64,000 bases of DNA. Source: Elephas maximus indicus. Taxonomy: Eukaryota > Chordata > Mammalia > Proboscidea > Elephantidae. The stretch is taken from assembly GCF_024166365.1 (NCBI RefSeq), contig NC_064821.1:106808349-106872348 (forward strand), in the 5' to 3' direction. Under the pieces are notes generated by a model that was not told where the DNA came from, did not search any database, and saw only the letters and a list, made by a program, of their open reading frames with translations. Shown one piece after another: positions 42,304 through 53,232 of the stretch (the stretch's first letter is position 1; each line of letters begins with the position of its first letter). The translations under genes and the position numbers were made by a program.

Positions 42304-43560
42304 GTTAACATATGTGATGCACTTGGCCCGTTTCTCTCTCTGTCGCCCTCTAGTGATGATTGTCTCCCTTCTCTGAGTTCTCTCTCTCTTTAACAACAAT
42401 TTTGACATCTAATCATATCCTATGTTTTATTGTTCTTCAATTACTTGTATGCATGGGTCATGACCTCCCAAGGAGGCTGAGGACAGGCAGCCATATTTTA
42501 TACTTCGTGGGGTCCCCCAAAGGATTTCAGTCAATCCAGGGCACACAGCAAGCATTCAGTAAAACCTGCCAAATTAAATTAACGATCCATCATCATCAGA
42601 GTAACTTAAAACTGGCTATACTCAATGAACTGTCATTTAATTGGAATTTCTCGTAAAAGGGCCCCCTTTCTACAATATCCATTTTCAACTTAAAAAAAAA
42701 AATACTGACTGCAAATGCCTTTGCTTTTAAAAAGACATATTTCTATGCACCTCACGTCTGCATTTAAAACACAACTTCCTAACCAAGCAAAAGAGAGAAA
42801 CTAAAAAAAGAAGCAGAATCCTAAATCTAACAATTCAGGTGTTGCTCCTTACCCCTCAGATCCAGACATACTGAACCCCAAATTTGCCTCTTCCCTTTCC
42901 CATCTGCCTATCATTTGCATATCCCATAGTTAAGATTGTAAAAGTCTGATTTTTAAAAGAAATGAATCCCAAATCTACATATGAACTGTAAGGTCTTCAT
43001 TTCAAGTGGATACAGGTTAGGATATGTTTGACCATAAAAGCAGAAAGGCTGGGCTAAAGTGCCATGAGAAATCTATTGGAAGAAATGGGATCAGATATAT
43101 GTGATGCACTTCTCCTAAGTGCATATCACTTAGCTGCATAATCAGCTAGTGCTCCCAAGAATTATGCAGTCTCTGTCTGGCCCCCATTAGATTGAATGTG
43201 TTGCTACTCCAGTTAATTGCATATCGGCAAATTGCATAATTCAGCTATATGCACCCTGAACCGAGTTCCAAATGCCATCCGGTACAATGTAATCAAACTA
43301 GGGAAGTAAGTGGAGAGCCGGAATACTTATGAGATGCTGACCATTTGTCACATTTGGTTTAGAAAGTGTGTGTTGTAAAGAAGGCAGCCCCTTGGTCTCA
43401 GGCCTGTGTGCTTTTTGGATTTCCCCCCACCAACAACACAACCTCATGTAGTCCCCACTCCAAAGTTAATTGAAATGCATCAGAAAGAAAACAGGATGTC
43501 AGCATGTGAAAATCTGATTAAAAAAATAAAAAATCTGACTCAGAACCGTGATGGTATTCT
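42304..43560. other. Mostly unassigned stretch
   Basis: A weak L2-like terminus is visible at about 42520-42560 (agggcacacagcaagcattc). The rest, including the 75-codon frame near 43406-43633, shows no family, splice or domain signal. Confidence 0.4.
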
Positions 43561-43564
43561 TCCC

Positions 43565-44005
43565 AGGATACCATTACTTCTGTGTGGCAGAGTACAGAAA
43601 GCACAGACTAATCTTGGCTCTGCCATTGACTAGCTGGGCATGTCTCTTCATTTCTTCTGGGCTCAGTTTCCTCTTCTGTAAGACAGGGGTAGTATCACCA
43701 GCCTTGTGTAACGCACTAAGCTGATATGAGGGTTAAATGCGATATGCTTGGTAACCTACAAAGTAATGCACCAAAAAACCAAACCAAACCCATTGCCGTG
43801 GAGTTGATTCTGACTCATAGCAACTTATAGGACAGAGTAGAACTGCCCCATTGAGTTTCCAAGGTTATAAATCTTTATGGAAGCAGACTGCCACATCTTT
43901 CTCCTGCGGAGCAGCTGGTGGGTTCGAACTGCCAACCTTTTGGTTAGCAGCTGAGCACTTTAACCACTGTGCCACCAGGGCTCCTACAAAGTAATGTAGA
44001 AATCC
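43565..44005 (+). mobile_element. MIR SINE split by an AfroSINE
   Basis: 43565-43768 reads 'aatcttggctctgccattga', 'gggctcagtttcctcttctg' and 'tgatatgagggttaaatgcg'. The last part follows the SINE at 43984. Confidence 0.8.
43769..43983 (-). mobile_element. AfroSINE, long form
   Basis: Reversed tail, middle 'aaatctttatggaagcagac', reversed head 'actgtgccaccagggctc'. A perfect 13-bp TSD, CTACAAAGTAATG, lies at 43756-43768 and 43984-43996. Confidence 0.96.
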
Positions 44006-44032
44006 ATGAATAGATGCAGTAGGGTAAGGATA

Positions 44033-45415
44033 AGAAGTTTTGATACATGCTACAGTATGGATGGAGCTTGAAGACATTATGCTCAGCGAAATAAGCCAAT
44101 CATAAAAGGTCAAATATTTTATGACTTAACTTACATAAAAAAAAAAGGCAAATGTATAGAGACCAAAGTTTATCAATGGTTACCAGGGGTGGGAGGAAGG
44201 GGAGAAATAGGGGTTTTTGGCGATGGAAAAATCGCCTTAAGGGTAGGGTTGTACAGCTGATTACTCTATTTTTACACAAATAAACCGCTACTACTATGTT
44301 TGTTTGCCAACTGTGCCCTCCCCCTAAGAAGTATTTTTGTAAATGTGCTATGCTAATTCTTTTTTTATGGCAACAGGCAAAAAAAATTAGCATAGCAGCA
44401 CTTATGAAAATACCTCATGCAGGGAGAGCAGTTGGCAAACATAGAAGGCCCGTGTTATTTGCGTAAAAATATGATATAGTAATTGCTGTCAATAAGTTGT
44501 ACACCTGTGAAAAGTTGAATTGGCAAAAGTTGAGACAAATATATTCACAACAATGACAAAAAAAAAAAAAGTAGCTGCTGAGGCTGCTTATGTATAACCA
44601 AACACTACAACATGGGATTTGGTTCCTTTGTTCAGAGGTTTAGGGTCATGATTTCATGAGACATCCCAGTTAATTGGCCTAGGTCAATTGGCATAAAAAA
44701 AAGTTTATTAAGAAAATGTTCTGCACCCCACTTTGGCGAGTGGTGTCTGGGGTTTTAAAAGCTTGCAAGTGGCCATCTAAGATGCATCAGTTGGTCTCAA
44801 CCCACCTGGAACAACGGGGAATGAAGAACACCAAAGATGCAAGGAAAATATCAGCCAGAGACAAAAGGGCCACATAAACCACAGACTCCATCAGCCCACC
44901 AGCAGAACTAGATGGTGCCTGGCTAGCACCAATGACCACCCTGACAGGGAACAAAATAGACAGTCCCTGACAGAGCAGGAGAAAAGTGGGGTGCAGAACT
45001 CAAATTCTAGTAAAAAGATCAGACTTAATGGTCTGACTGAGACTAGAAGAACCCTCAGAGACATGGCCTCTGGACTCTCTGTTAACCCAGAACTAATACC
45101 ATTCCTGAAGCCAACTCTTCAAAGGTTAGACTGGACTATAAAACATAAAATAATACTTGTGGAGGGTATGCTTCTTAGTTCAAGTAGATACATGAGACTA
45201 AATGGGCAGCTTCTGTCTGGAGGCGGTATGGGAAGGCAGAAAGGGATAGGAGCTGGTTGAACGGACTTGGGAAACCTGGGGTGGAAAAGCGGAGTACGCT
45301 GTCACATTGTAGGGATTGCATCTAGGGTCGCATAAAGATATGTGTATAAATTTTTATACGAGAAATTAACTTGAGTTGTAAACTTTCACCTAAAGCACAA
45401 TTTAAAAAAAACTGA
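44033..45415 (+). mobile_element. L1 3' end (ORF2 remnant plus 3' UTR)
   Basis: It begins with degraded end-of-ORF2 sequence ('gcttgaagacattatgctca'), then 'ggttaccaggggtgggagga', 'aagttgtacacctgtgaaaa', 'cttgcaagtggccatctaag', 'gtctgactgagactagaaga' and 'aaactttcacctaaagcaca'. It carries a hairpin block at 44297-44454 that the L1 copies at 15.7 and 61.1 kb do not have. Confidence 0.85.
44297..44454. repeat. Imperfect ~60-bp inverted repeat (hairpin)
   Basis: The left arm 'tgtttgtttgccaactg...gtgctatgctaatt' (about 44297-44358) is the approximate complement of the right arm 'aattagcatagcagc...cagttggcaaacata' (about 44389-44454), with a spacer of about 30 bp. It looks like a small hairpin element or a local inversion-duplication inside L1 3' UTR. 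Confidence 0.8.
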
Positions 45416-45439
45416 ATAAACATTTCACTCAAAGCTTTC

Positions 45440-45530
45440 CATTATATGGCTCTTTTATTCATCACTATATCCCTAGCACCTAGCGTAGTGCCTGGTAGAT
45501 AGTACGTGCTCAAGAAATACTAAGTTAATG
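45440..45530 (+). mobile_element. L2 3' terminus
   Basis: 'atcactatatccctagcacc', 'gtagtgcctggtagatagta', 'ctcaagaaatacta': the L2 end theme. Confidence 0.5.
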
Positions 45531-46017
45531 AATTAACTAGTAATTTCAACCATTGTCTTCAGCCTTATCTTTCGCTATCTTCCAACATGAGCCCTTCACT
45601 GCATCCAGGTTGATCTATGCATGGTTTTGTAAACACTAACTTATTCTTACCTTTAAACCTCTGCTTGCAAGACGCCCCACATGCTATGTTCACTCTTTCT
45701 TCTTGTATTAAAATTTGTCCCACTTTTGAAGGTGTGATGTTTTGAACTATGTTGACTTGGCTAAGTGTGCACCTACATTTCCCAGAACCTCTTTTCCTGC
45801 ATTATTCTAGGTTAGAGTTGAACCAAAGAGAAATTTCCAAGAGTTCTGGTAGATTAATGCGAAGCAGCAGTCATTACCCTCTAAAGCCCTTATTGATTAA
45901 ATAGGGTAAGAGACAAAAGTAGAGATACTGGCAGGTTTTGAACTTCCCCTTGCTCTCCTCTGCTCCTTGACCAGCTCTTCTTCCCAACTGCTGGCCATGA
46001 TGACCATCAACTCCCCC

Positions 46018-46312
46018 AGCCCAGCAGCACTTATGAAAATATCTCATGGGGGGAGAATGCAGTTGGCAAATATAGAAGGCCCGTGTTATTTGCATAAAAA
46101 TATGATATTGTAATTGCTGTCAGTAAGTTGTACACCTGTAAAAAGCTGAATTGGCAAAAGCTGAGACAAACATATTTAAACCAACGACCAAATAAAAAAA
46201 AAAAGCAGCTGCTGTGGCTGCTTATGTACAACCAAACACCTCATGGGGTTTGGTTCCTTGGTTTCGAGGTTTAGGGTCATGTTTTCACGAGATATCCCAG
46301 TTAACTGGCCTA
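46018..46312 (+). repeat. Second copy of an internal L1 3' UTR block
   Basis: It matches 44388-44690 from 'cagcacttatgaaaatatct' through 'gtaattgctgtcagtaagtt' to 'cagttaactggcctaggt'. The fragment has neither the L1 3' end nor a poly(A) tail, so ordinary truncation does not explain it. The flanks look like one older interspersed repeat on both sides. Confidence 0.8.
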
Positions 46313-46732
46313 GGTGAACAACCATACACTGAGTCAACAACCTCCCATGAGCTTCTCCATCAGTTCCCCTTTGGGGTCCCACCCAGCACCTGGATATATC
46401 TGGCTTCCCAGATTTCTTTGCAAGCTTCTATTTATACACCTTTGCCAGAGTTTAAAAGGGCTAGAGAGTGATTTTTTTTTTTTTTTCCTCATCCTCCATC
46501 TCCACTTTCTGGACCTCACTTCTCCATATTCTTCCACAATAATGTAACATCTAATTCCTATAATAAATAATATTCCATAATACTATTTATAGTTCTGCTT
46601 CCCTGGCCAAACCCTGACTGATACACATAGCTCAGTTCAAGTATCACCTATTCCTTGAAGGCTTCTCTGACCAATCTAGAACAATTTCTTTCCTTCTTTG
46701 GTATAATGTGTTTGTGATCCTCTATACAGATT

Positions 46733-46883
46733 AATGATACAGTGGTTAAGAACTTGCCTGCTACCCAAAAGGTCGGTAGTTTGAATCTACCAGCCGCTCC
46801 TTGGAAACCCTATGAGGCAGTTCTACTCTGTCCTATACAGTCACGATGAGTCAGAATCGACTGGAAGGCAGTGGGATTTTTTA
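46733..46883 (+). mobile_element. AfroSINE, 5'-trimmed
   Basis: 'gatacagtggttaagaactt', 'ggtcggtagtttgaatctac', 'tcagaatcgactggaaggca', then T6. Confidence 0.88.
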
Positions 46884-48030
46884 TGCACATTGGTCACATA
46901 CCGTCTTGTATCACACTTGCATCCGCATATGCCTTCACAGTGCTCAGTACATGGTTGGGATTCGGTAAGAGTTCAATGTGAAAATAAAAGTTTATGCTTA
47001 TCATGCTACCAGCGTTGGTAAGTATGTGTCATCATTCTCCCCTTTCATACTTAAAACAAACATTATTGATCCCAGAACTCTTTCCCATCAAGCTTGAGCT
47101 AAGCCTCACAATCATTCTCAACATAGTGTTATAGACAGGAAATTGGAGCAGACATGGAAGGAGAAATCTACTTGCCGTACTGAAAACCTCTGAGTATAAC
47201 GACTTAGACTTCCTCAGTAAACAGTAGATGTTCACAGTACATGCGCATTCTGAAGCTCAACAGATGTTAATTCCTTTCTCTACTTCCCACCCTATTGCAC
47301 TTAAGTTTCACACAGTAGTTACTCAATAAATATTTGTTGAGTGACAGAATGTCAGCGCAACCTTCACAAAATGAGCTTTTGAATTCTACAAACCAAAAAG
47401 CCCCCCCTTTTAAAATAATGAATAAACAATAGGGCGGCAAGAGTGAACCTTCTGTATTTTAAGAAGGCCACTCCAGCTGTTAATGGTCCTTGATGAGCTA
47501 AAGAAGACAAAGTACAAACAAGCCCAGGCCCCATCCAACAACAACAACAAATACGTGACATATTGCCAAGTACTTGAAAGAAGGAAAATCTTTCTAGCTT
47601 CTCTTCTTCCCGTGTATTAGCCCACATCTTGGCAGTCATATACGAGGAAGATTGGGAAAGAGAAAAGAAGTTTGGAGGAAAGGTTTGGGTTTAAAAGAAT
47701 CAGGTACGATTATTAGATAGGAAATACAGAGTCTAGTGAGGAACACTTTTTATTCATTTCTGAAAAGAGAACAAGAACAGAGACATGATTGATTTAACAC
47801 TTAGAAATATTATTTTTGGTTTATTCTCTTTGTCTTGCCAAGTAAGGCCCATATCTCTAAGAATTCTGGCAGACACTTCCCATTCCTGTGCTCTTTCTCC
47901 CATTTCCTGTTCCTGTTCCCTTCTTCATGCCCACTCTCACTCCTATTGCCCATTCTGCCTTTGGTCCACTCTTGTAAATGTGCTCAGGATGAAGATGCCA
48001 CTCATGATCCTGGCAACCAATAATCAAAAG
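46884..48030. other. Mostly unassigned stretch
   Basis: A short L2-like end is visible near 47300-47350 (ctcaataaatatttgttgag). The frame at 47785-48069 overlaps a SINE and is not credible as a gene. Confidence 0.4.
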
Positions 48031-48033
48031 CAT

Positions 48034-48179
48034 AAACCAAAAAAACCAAACCCATTGCCATCAAGTTGACTTCAACTCGTGGCGATCCCATGTGTGTCAG
48101 AATAGAACTGAACAGGGTTTTCAATGGCTGTAATCTTATGGAAGTAGATTGCCAGGCTTTTGTTCCCCAGCACTACTGG
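48034..48179 (-). mobile_element. AfroSINE, head missing
   Basis: Reversed tail 'accaaacccattgccatcaa', 'gcgatcccatgtgtgtcaga' and middle 'atggaagtagattgccaggc'. It stops at 'actactggg' without a head, so it is 5'-truncated. Confidence 0.85.
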
Positions 48180-48194
48180 GTAGATTCAGTTAGT

Positions 48195-48253
48195 GTTCTT
48201 GTTGTTGGGTGCCGTTGAATCAGTTTTGACTCATAACCACCCCACGTGACAGA
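48195..48253 (-). mobile_element. 59-bp RTE tail-only insertion
   Basis: Only a reversed RTE terminus is present (gttgttgggtgccgttgaat...tgactcataacc...gtgacaga). A perfect 15-bp TSD, GTAGATTCAGTTAGT, lies at 48180-48194 and 48254-48268. It lacks any SINE body or head. Confidence 0.9.
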
Positions 48254-48268
48254 GTAGATTCAGTTAGT

Positions 48269-48939
48269 AGTCAGCCACAAAAAATTTGTGTCACCCAGGG
48301 ACCTTATAAACAAACATGTAGATGTGAGAAAAACAAAGCCAAAAAATATGTGTTTGCTGATGAAATAAATTAAAAAAAAAAAAACACTCTTATAGCTGAG
48401 GGGATAAATGAAATAAACTTACTCTATTGCGTAGATAATGTCCAAAGAAAATCCTTCTCCCTGTCCTCGAAGCACATGCATGCAGCTTTGGTGCTGAACA
48501 GCAAATAAAGGGCAATACTTTCTTTCCATGAGGTCTTTCTCGTTTGAAAATTGTGTGTCTAGTGTCTATTTGTTTCTCATTGGGAGAGCAATTTCAAGAA
48601 TAGCTCAATTTAATTGGCATGTATTCACACATTCAAGTCCAGGGCCTGCATAAACTAACAAGCAGTATTTTGCAACTATTTCTGCCTCTCCATCAGCCAA
48701 AATGGCACACAAATTTGGGCAACTGTTAAATGTGAGATACTTTCATTTCCCCTTCACATTTTGGAAAATACTATCATAAAATAGATCCACTGTAAACATG
48801 GTTTCTCCACTAGACTGAAAGCAACATGAGGACAGAATACTATTTTTATCCGTGTTTGCAACCCTGGGACTGAAACAATGCCTGGAGCAGAGTGGGTGAT
48901 CAGTAAATGCTTGTTGAATTAATGGATGCATTTTACTAC
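48269..48939. other. Unassigned, with an L2 3' terminus at its end
   Basis: 48800-48930 reads 'aaagcaacatgaggacagaa', 'caatgcctggagcagagtgg' and 'taaatgcttgttgaatta', an L2 terminus. The rest is unassigned. Confidence 0.45.
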
Positions 48940-48948
48940 ATTAGTGTA

Positions 48949-49108
48949 CAAAAACCCAAACCTGTTGCTGTCGATTCCAATTCATTGTGACCCTATAGGA
49001 CAGAGAAGAACTGCCTCATAGGGTTTCCAAGGAGCTGGCTGGTGGATCCGAACTGCCAACCTTTTGGTTAGCAGCCAAGCTCTTAATCACTGGCCACCAG
49101 GGCTCCGT
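48949..49108 (-). mobile_element. AfroSINE, short form
   Basis: Reversed tail 'cctgttgctgtcgattccaa' to reversed head 'ctggccaccagggctcc'. The 9-bp TSD ATTAGTGTA is at 48940-48948 and 49109-49117. Confidence 0.93.
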
Positions 49109-49117
49109 ATTAGTGTA

Positions 49118-49792
49118 GTAGACAGAATAATGATGCCCATGTCTTAGTTTCCAGAACCTTTGAATAATTACTTTTTGTGGTAACAGTGACTTTGCAGATG
49201 TGATTAAAGATCTTAAAATGAAAGATTATCCTAGATTATGCAGGTGGACCTAATGTAATCACAGCCGTCCTTATAAGTAAAAGAGGGAGGCAGGAGAGTC
49301 AGAGAAAGAGATGACAACAGAAGCAGAGTTTCGAGTGATAAAGGGCCATGACCAAGGTATGCATGTGGCCTCTAGAAACTGGATAAGACAAGGACACAGA
49401 TTCTTCCCTAGAGCCCCCAGAGGACATAGCCCTGCTGATACTTTCATTTTTGCCCAAACCAAAAAAAAAAAACCCAAACCCATTGTAGTTGAGTCAATTC
49501 CAACCCATAGCAACCCTATAGGACAGAGTAGTACTGCCCCATAGGCTTTCCAAGGCTGTAATCTTTATGGAAGCAGACTGCCATATCTTTCTCCCATGGA
49601 GTGGCTGGTGGGTTCAAACGGCCAACCTTTCGATTAGCAGCTAGGCACTTAAGCACTGTGCCAACAAGGCTTGTCTATTTTTGCCCAATGAGACACAATT
49701 TGAATGTCTGACCTCCAGACCTGTAAGATAATGAATTTGTGTTGTTGTTGTTGTTAATTTGTTACAGAGCCAATAGGAAACTAATACAATTA
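49118..49792 (+). mobile_element. MLT1-type MaLR LTR
   Basis: 'gtagacagaataatgatgcc', 'tttgcagatgtgattaaaga', 'taatcacagccgtccttata', 'cctccagacctgtaagataa' and the end 'ccaataggaaactaatacaa' follow MLT1 in order. It is split by an AfroSINE. Confidence 0.85.
49458..49676 (-). mobile_element. AfroSINE, long form, inside MLT1
   Basis: Reversed tail with A12, middle 'atctttatggaagcagactg', eroded reversed head 'actgtgccaacaaggctt'. A perfect 12-bp TSD, ATTTTTGCCCAA, lies at 49446-49457 and 49677-49688. Confidence 0.95.
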
Positions 49793-49847
49793 GCATTAAC
49801 AAGTCATTAAAACATGTAATTTTTAACGTATGTAATCATAATAATAG

Positions 49848-50080
49848 TTGACATTTATTGAGCACATAGGAAGAAGCTTGGTACAAGATACTTTATAGAT
49901 CTAGCTCATTAATTCTCAGAACTATATCGCTTATCGCAGGCAGATATTATTATTATTCCCAATTTACAATTACGGAAACTGGGCCTTGGAAAAGCTAAAT
50001 TACATGATCAAGGTCCCACAATTAGCACGTGGCAGAGCAAGGATTTGAACTTAGGTAACTTTTCTTTTTAACCTGACTCC
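49848..50080 (-). mobile_element. MIR SINE
   Basis: 'agttgacatttattgagcac', 'tattattattcccaatttac' and 'cacgtggcagagcaaggatt': reversed MIR. Confidence 0.85.
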
Positions 50081-50248
50081 TAGAAGTCCTTCTGGTGCAA
50101 TGGAACCCACCAAGCGGCTCCAAGAGAAAAAGAGCTGGTGATCTGCTCCCGTAAAGATTACAACCGAGAAAACCCTATGGGGCAGTTCTGCTCTGTCACA
50201 TGGGGTTGCTATGAGTTGAAATTGACTCGATGGCACCTAACAATAACA
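50081..50248 (+). mobile_element. AfroSINE ending in CCTAACAATAAC
   Basis: Shortened head 'gtccttctggtgcaatggaa', middle 'ctcccgtaaagattacaacc', end 'gatggcacctaacaataac'. The flanks share CTGACTCC. This is an RTE-terminus subtype. Confidence 0.88.
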
Positions 50249-50627
50249 ATCTGACTCCATGCCATACTGCTGCCCATGCCAGTGCTAAAAATATGGAAAG
50301 TAATGGAGAGCTATAAGGCACAGTCCTTACAATAGAATGAGAAAGACCAGTCTAACATAAGAGAGTACATCACAAATTCCAGATGACATGTGACCTACAT
50401 ATAGTAAGAAGAGTATGAGAAAGCTGGAATACTCAGGACTGGATGGAGCTGGACCTTGAAGGGAATTTGGGATATAAGTAGACAGTGCATAGTGGAGCTC
50501 CCTTCCAGGCCGGGAGAAGGAAATAAGCAAAAGAATGAAGGTGAAAATAAGCACAGAAATGTAGAAAGAAGATCATCAACAAAGCCAGTGATGTTAAAAA
50601 AAAAAAAAAGAAGAAGATAAACTACTT

Positions 50628-50838
50628 AATATGATAACATTTATTGAGCACCTATTCCACCAAACAGGACACGTTCTCATTTGTTATTTTCTTTAATCCA
50701 CACACACACACACACAAACCTGCCAAATAAATATTATTAGCCTCATTTTTACAAAAGAGGAAATTAACATCCAGAGAGATCAAGTAATTGCTGAAAGGCA
50801 CATGGATAGTTAGTTTGATGTAGAACTCATGCTCTTGC
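50628..50838 (-). mobile_element. MIR SINE
   Basis: 'aacatttattgagcacctat', 'gcctcatttttacaaaagag' and 'agagatcaagtaattgctga', with an internal (CA)n stretch at 50699-50715. Confidence 0.8.
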
Positions 50839-51052
50839 CTTGATTTGTTTTTGCCCCACAATCATCTCAGCCCTTCTCTGAAAAGGAGCAAATTTCCATT
50901 AAAGTAAGAATGACAGGCAGAGCTGTCTAAAAAAAGTGGAAATGTCTGCTTCACGGAGGTGGCAAGTTAAAGGCAATCAAAGGGAGGCTAGATTTAGTCA
51001 ACCAGTTGTTCAACAAACATTTATTAACAAGTCCTGTGCTGAGCACTGTGAA

Positions 51053-51159
51053 TGGAAACCCTGGTGGCCTAGTGGTTAATGCTATGGCTGCTAACTAAAA
51101 GGTTGGCAGTTCAAATCCACCAGGTGTTCCTTGGAAACTCTATGGGGCAGTTCTACTTA
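51053..51159 (+). mobile_element. AfroSINE, 3'-truncated
   Basis: 'ggaaaccctggtggcctagt' to 'tatggggcagttctactt', then unrelated sequence. Losing the 3' end is not expected from target-primed insertion and suggests a later deletion. Confidence 0.85.
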
Positions 51160-51480
51160 ATAGAGAGATCAAAACAAAATGACCCTGCCAGCCTCATAAT
51201 GCGTCCACAGTATTGTGAGGGAGACATGTGAGAAAAGACTTTTCAGCACAACTTCTGGTTAGTGTTTACCTTTAGGGAGGGAAGCCTGAAAAATATTTGG
51301 GAGGGTGGAGCTTTAGTTATATCCATAACCTTTTATTTCTTAAGAGAAAAAAAGAAATCTGAAAGAAATGTGACAAATCACTAACATGTTTAATCTTCAT
51401 TTTGACAATACAGGTGTCTATTACATTATTTTTGTACATTTTAGTTGTTTGTAAAGTATCTTCAAAGAAAAGAAGAAATG

Positions 51481-51678
51481 TGTGCCGTCAAGTTCATTCC
51501 GACTCATGGTGACCTCATGTGTGCAGAGAAGAAAGACCCCATGGGATTTTCAAAGCTGTGACCTTTCAGAAGCAGATCGCCAGTCCTGCCTTCCAAGGCG
51601 CCTCTGAGTGGTTCTGAACCACCAACCTTTTGGTTCGTAGCTGAGCTCTTAACTGTTGGAGACACTCGGAGCCTCCTA
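51481..51678 (-). mobile_element. AfroSINE, long form
   Basis: Reversed tail 'gtgccgtcaagttcattccg', middle 'tcagaagcagatcgccagtc', reversed head region 'ccttttggttcgtagctgag'. The extreme head is degraded. Confidence 0.85.
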
Positions 51679-52224
51679 AGGTATCACAATAAGGCATAAA
51701 TCAATAAATTTCAGAAGTATTGTTGCTATTTTTTAAAAGAAATAATTATAATAACAAAATCTGTGCCATGCTAGAGGAAAGCGTAAGAGGAGGGGCATCT
51801 CATCCAACCTAGAGAAATGAAGCCACATCTTCAAGAATCTGCAGGAGATATTTAGGAGTGAATAAGTAGTATTTTAGAAAAAGAAGCAGCAGTGAGCAGA
51901 ATTCTCAGGGTAAGAGAGATCAGGGAATATTTCAGTAGTCTTACGGGGTCATTTCACCAAGTATGTACAGGGGAAGTGATCCACGGTGGCTAGGATTCAA
52001 TCAGAAAAAAACCTTTTAAGCCAAGAAAAGGGAGAATGTGACATCAAAGATAACTTCTCGGTTTCTTTCTTGATGGATTTACTGTCATTTTCTGCCATGG
52101 ATTTACTGTCATGTTCATGCATGAAGAATAAGTTTAAAAATAAAGATGAGAACAATTTTGAAAAGGTTGTGTATGAGGTCCTGGAGAAATATAAGCAGAA
52201 ATATTTTAACGGGTAATTTGGTGT

Positions 52225-52360
52225 TACTACTTCATGTGCAATTTATAGATGAGGAAACTAAAGCTCAGAAAGGTGAATTATCTTGCCCAAGGCCACACAG
52301 CACATTAAGTGGCAGAGGGTAGAATTTGAATCCAGGAAGTTTGACTCCCAAGCCCACACA
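52225..52360 (-). mobile_element. MIR SINE
   Basis: 'ttatagatgaggaaactaaa', 'cttgcccaaggccacacagc' and 'gaatttgaatccaggaagtt': a well-preserved reversed MIR core. Confidence 0.85.
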
Positions 52361-52393
52361 GGTAGCCATGTGCAAAGTGAGATTCTGAGGTCA

Positions 52394-52890
52394 ATATTAG
52401 TTTCTTACTGCTGCTGTAACAAATTGCCACAGATTTAGTGGCTTAAAAGAACACAAATTCATTACCTTAAAGTTCTCGAGGTCTGAAGTCTAAAATGGGT
52501 CTTACTGGGCTGAAACGAAAGTGTTAACAGGGCTGTGTCTTCTGGAAGCTCCAGGGAGAATCTATTTCGTTGTCTTTTCCAGCTCCTAGAGGCCACCCAC
52601 ATTCCTTGGCTCCTGGCCCCCTTCTGTCTTCAAAGTCAGCAATCACATCACTCTGACCTCTGCTTCTGACCTCTGCTCCTTCTCTGATTGATTCTCCTGC
52701 CTTCCTCTTCACTTACAAGGACCCTTGCAATTACATTGGGTCCACCTGCATAATCTAGGATAATCTCAAAATCCTTACTTTAATTACATCTGCAAAGTCC
52801 CTTTTGCCATGTAAGGTAATATATTCAAATGTCCTGGGTATTAGGACATGGATATCTTTGAGGGGCCATTATTTTGCCTAGCCCAAGATG
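52394..52890 (-). mobile_element. MaLR/MLT-like LTR
   Basis: The plus strand reads 'agtttcttactgctgctgta', 'gtctgaagtctaaaatgggt', 'ttccttggctcctggccccc', 'acattgggtccacctgcata' and 'gaggggccattattttgcct', the reversed order of a MaLR-type LTR. Confidence 0.75.
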
Positions 52891-53198
52891 TTATGCAGAC
52901 ATACTAGGCAGACCAATGGTTCTTGCACAAACATAAACTCAGTATGAAGGCTGTAGTCTGATGTTGCATCAGGCACTCATGGGACTAAATCCTTCCTAAG
53001 GATCAGTGTTCCATGGGGATAACAGATACGACTGTTTCTTGGGGAGAGGTCCCTAATCCCTTCCAGGTCTGGTTTGTTTGGGTAGAGCTGGACCTGCAAA
53101 TGGCAGATTTTATTACAGGCAGCACAGGCAGGCAGGAGCCGATACTCCCAAAGTTAGATTCCAAGTGACTGGGCAGAGATGGGAAAAACCTGAAAGGA

Positions 53199-53200
<2 letters not shown>

Positions 53201-53231
<31 letters not shown>

Positions 53232-53232
53232 A
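53201..53232. repeat. (TGT)n / (ACA)n tail of RTE copy C
   Basis: About ten uninterrupted TGT units form the 3' tail of the element on the minus strand. RTE elements end in short tandem repeats rather than poly(A). Confidence 0.95.

Larger units (their letters stand above)
50840..52224. other. Mostly unassigned stretch
   Basis: An L2-like end lies at 51000-51050. Apart from the SINEs at 51053-51159 and 51481-51678, nothing is named. A 76-codon frame at 51986-52216 contains a near-duplicated 20-bp unit (ggatttactgtcat) and no domain. Confidence 0.4.

Noticed and set aside
47785..48069. 94-codon frame with a Ser/Cys-rich stretch
   Set aside because: Its 3' part runs into the AfroSINE at 48034, and there is no splice or start support.
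51986..52216. 76-codon frame with lysine-rich end as a small protein
   Set aside because: No domain or splice support, it contains a local 20-bp near-duplication, and it lies among decayed repeats.
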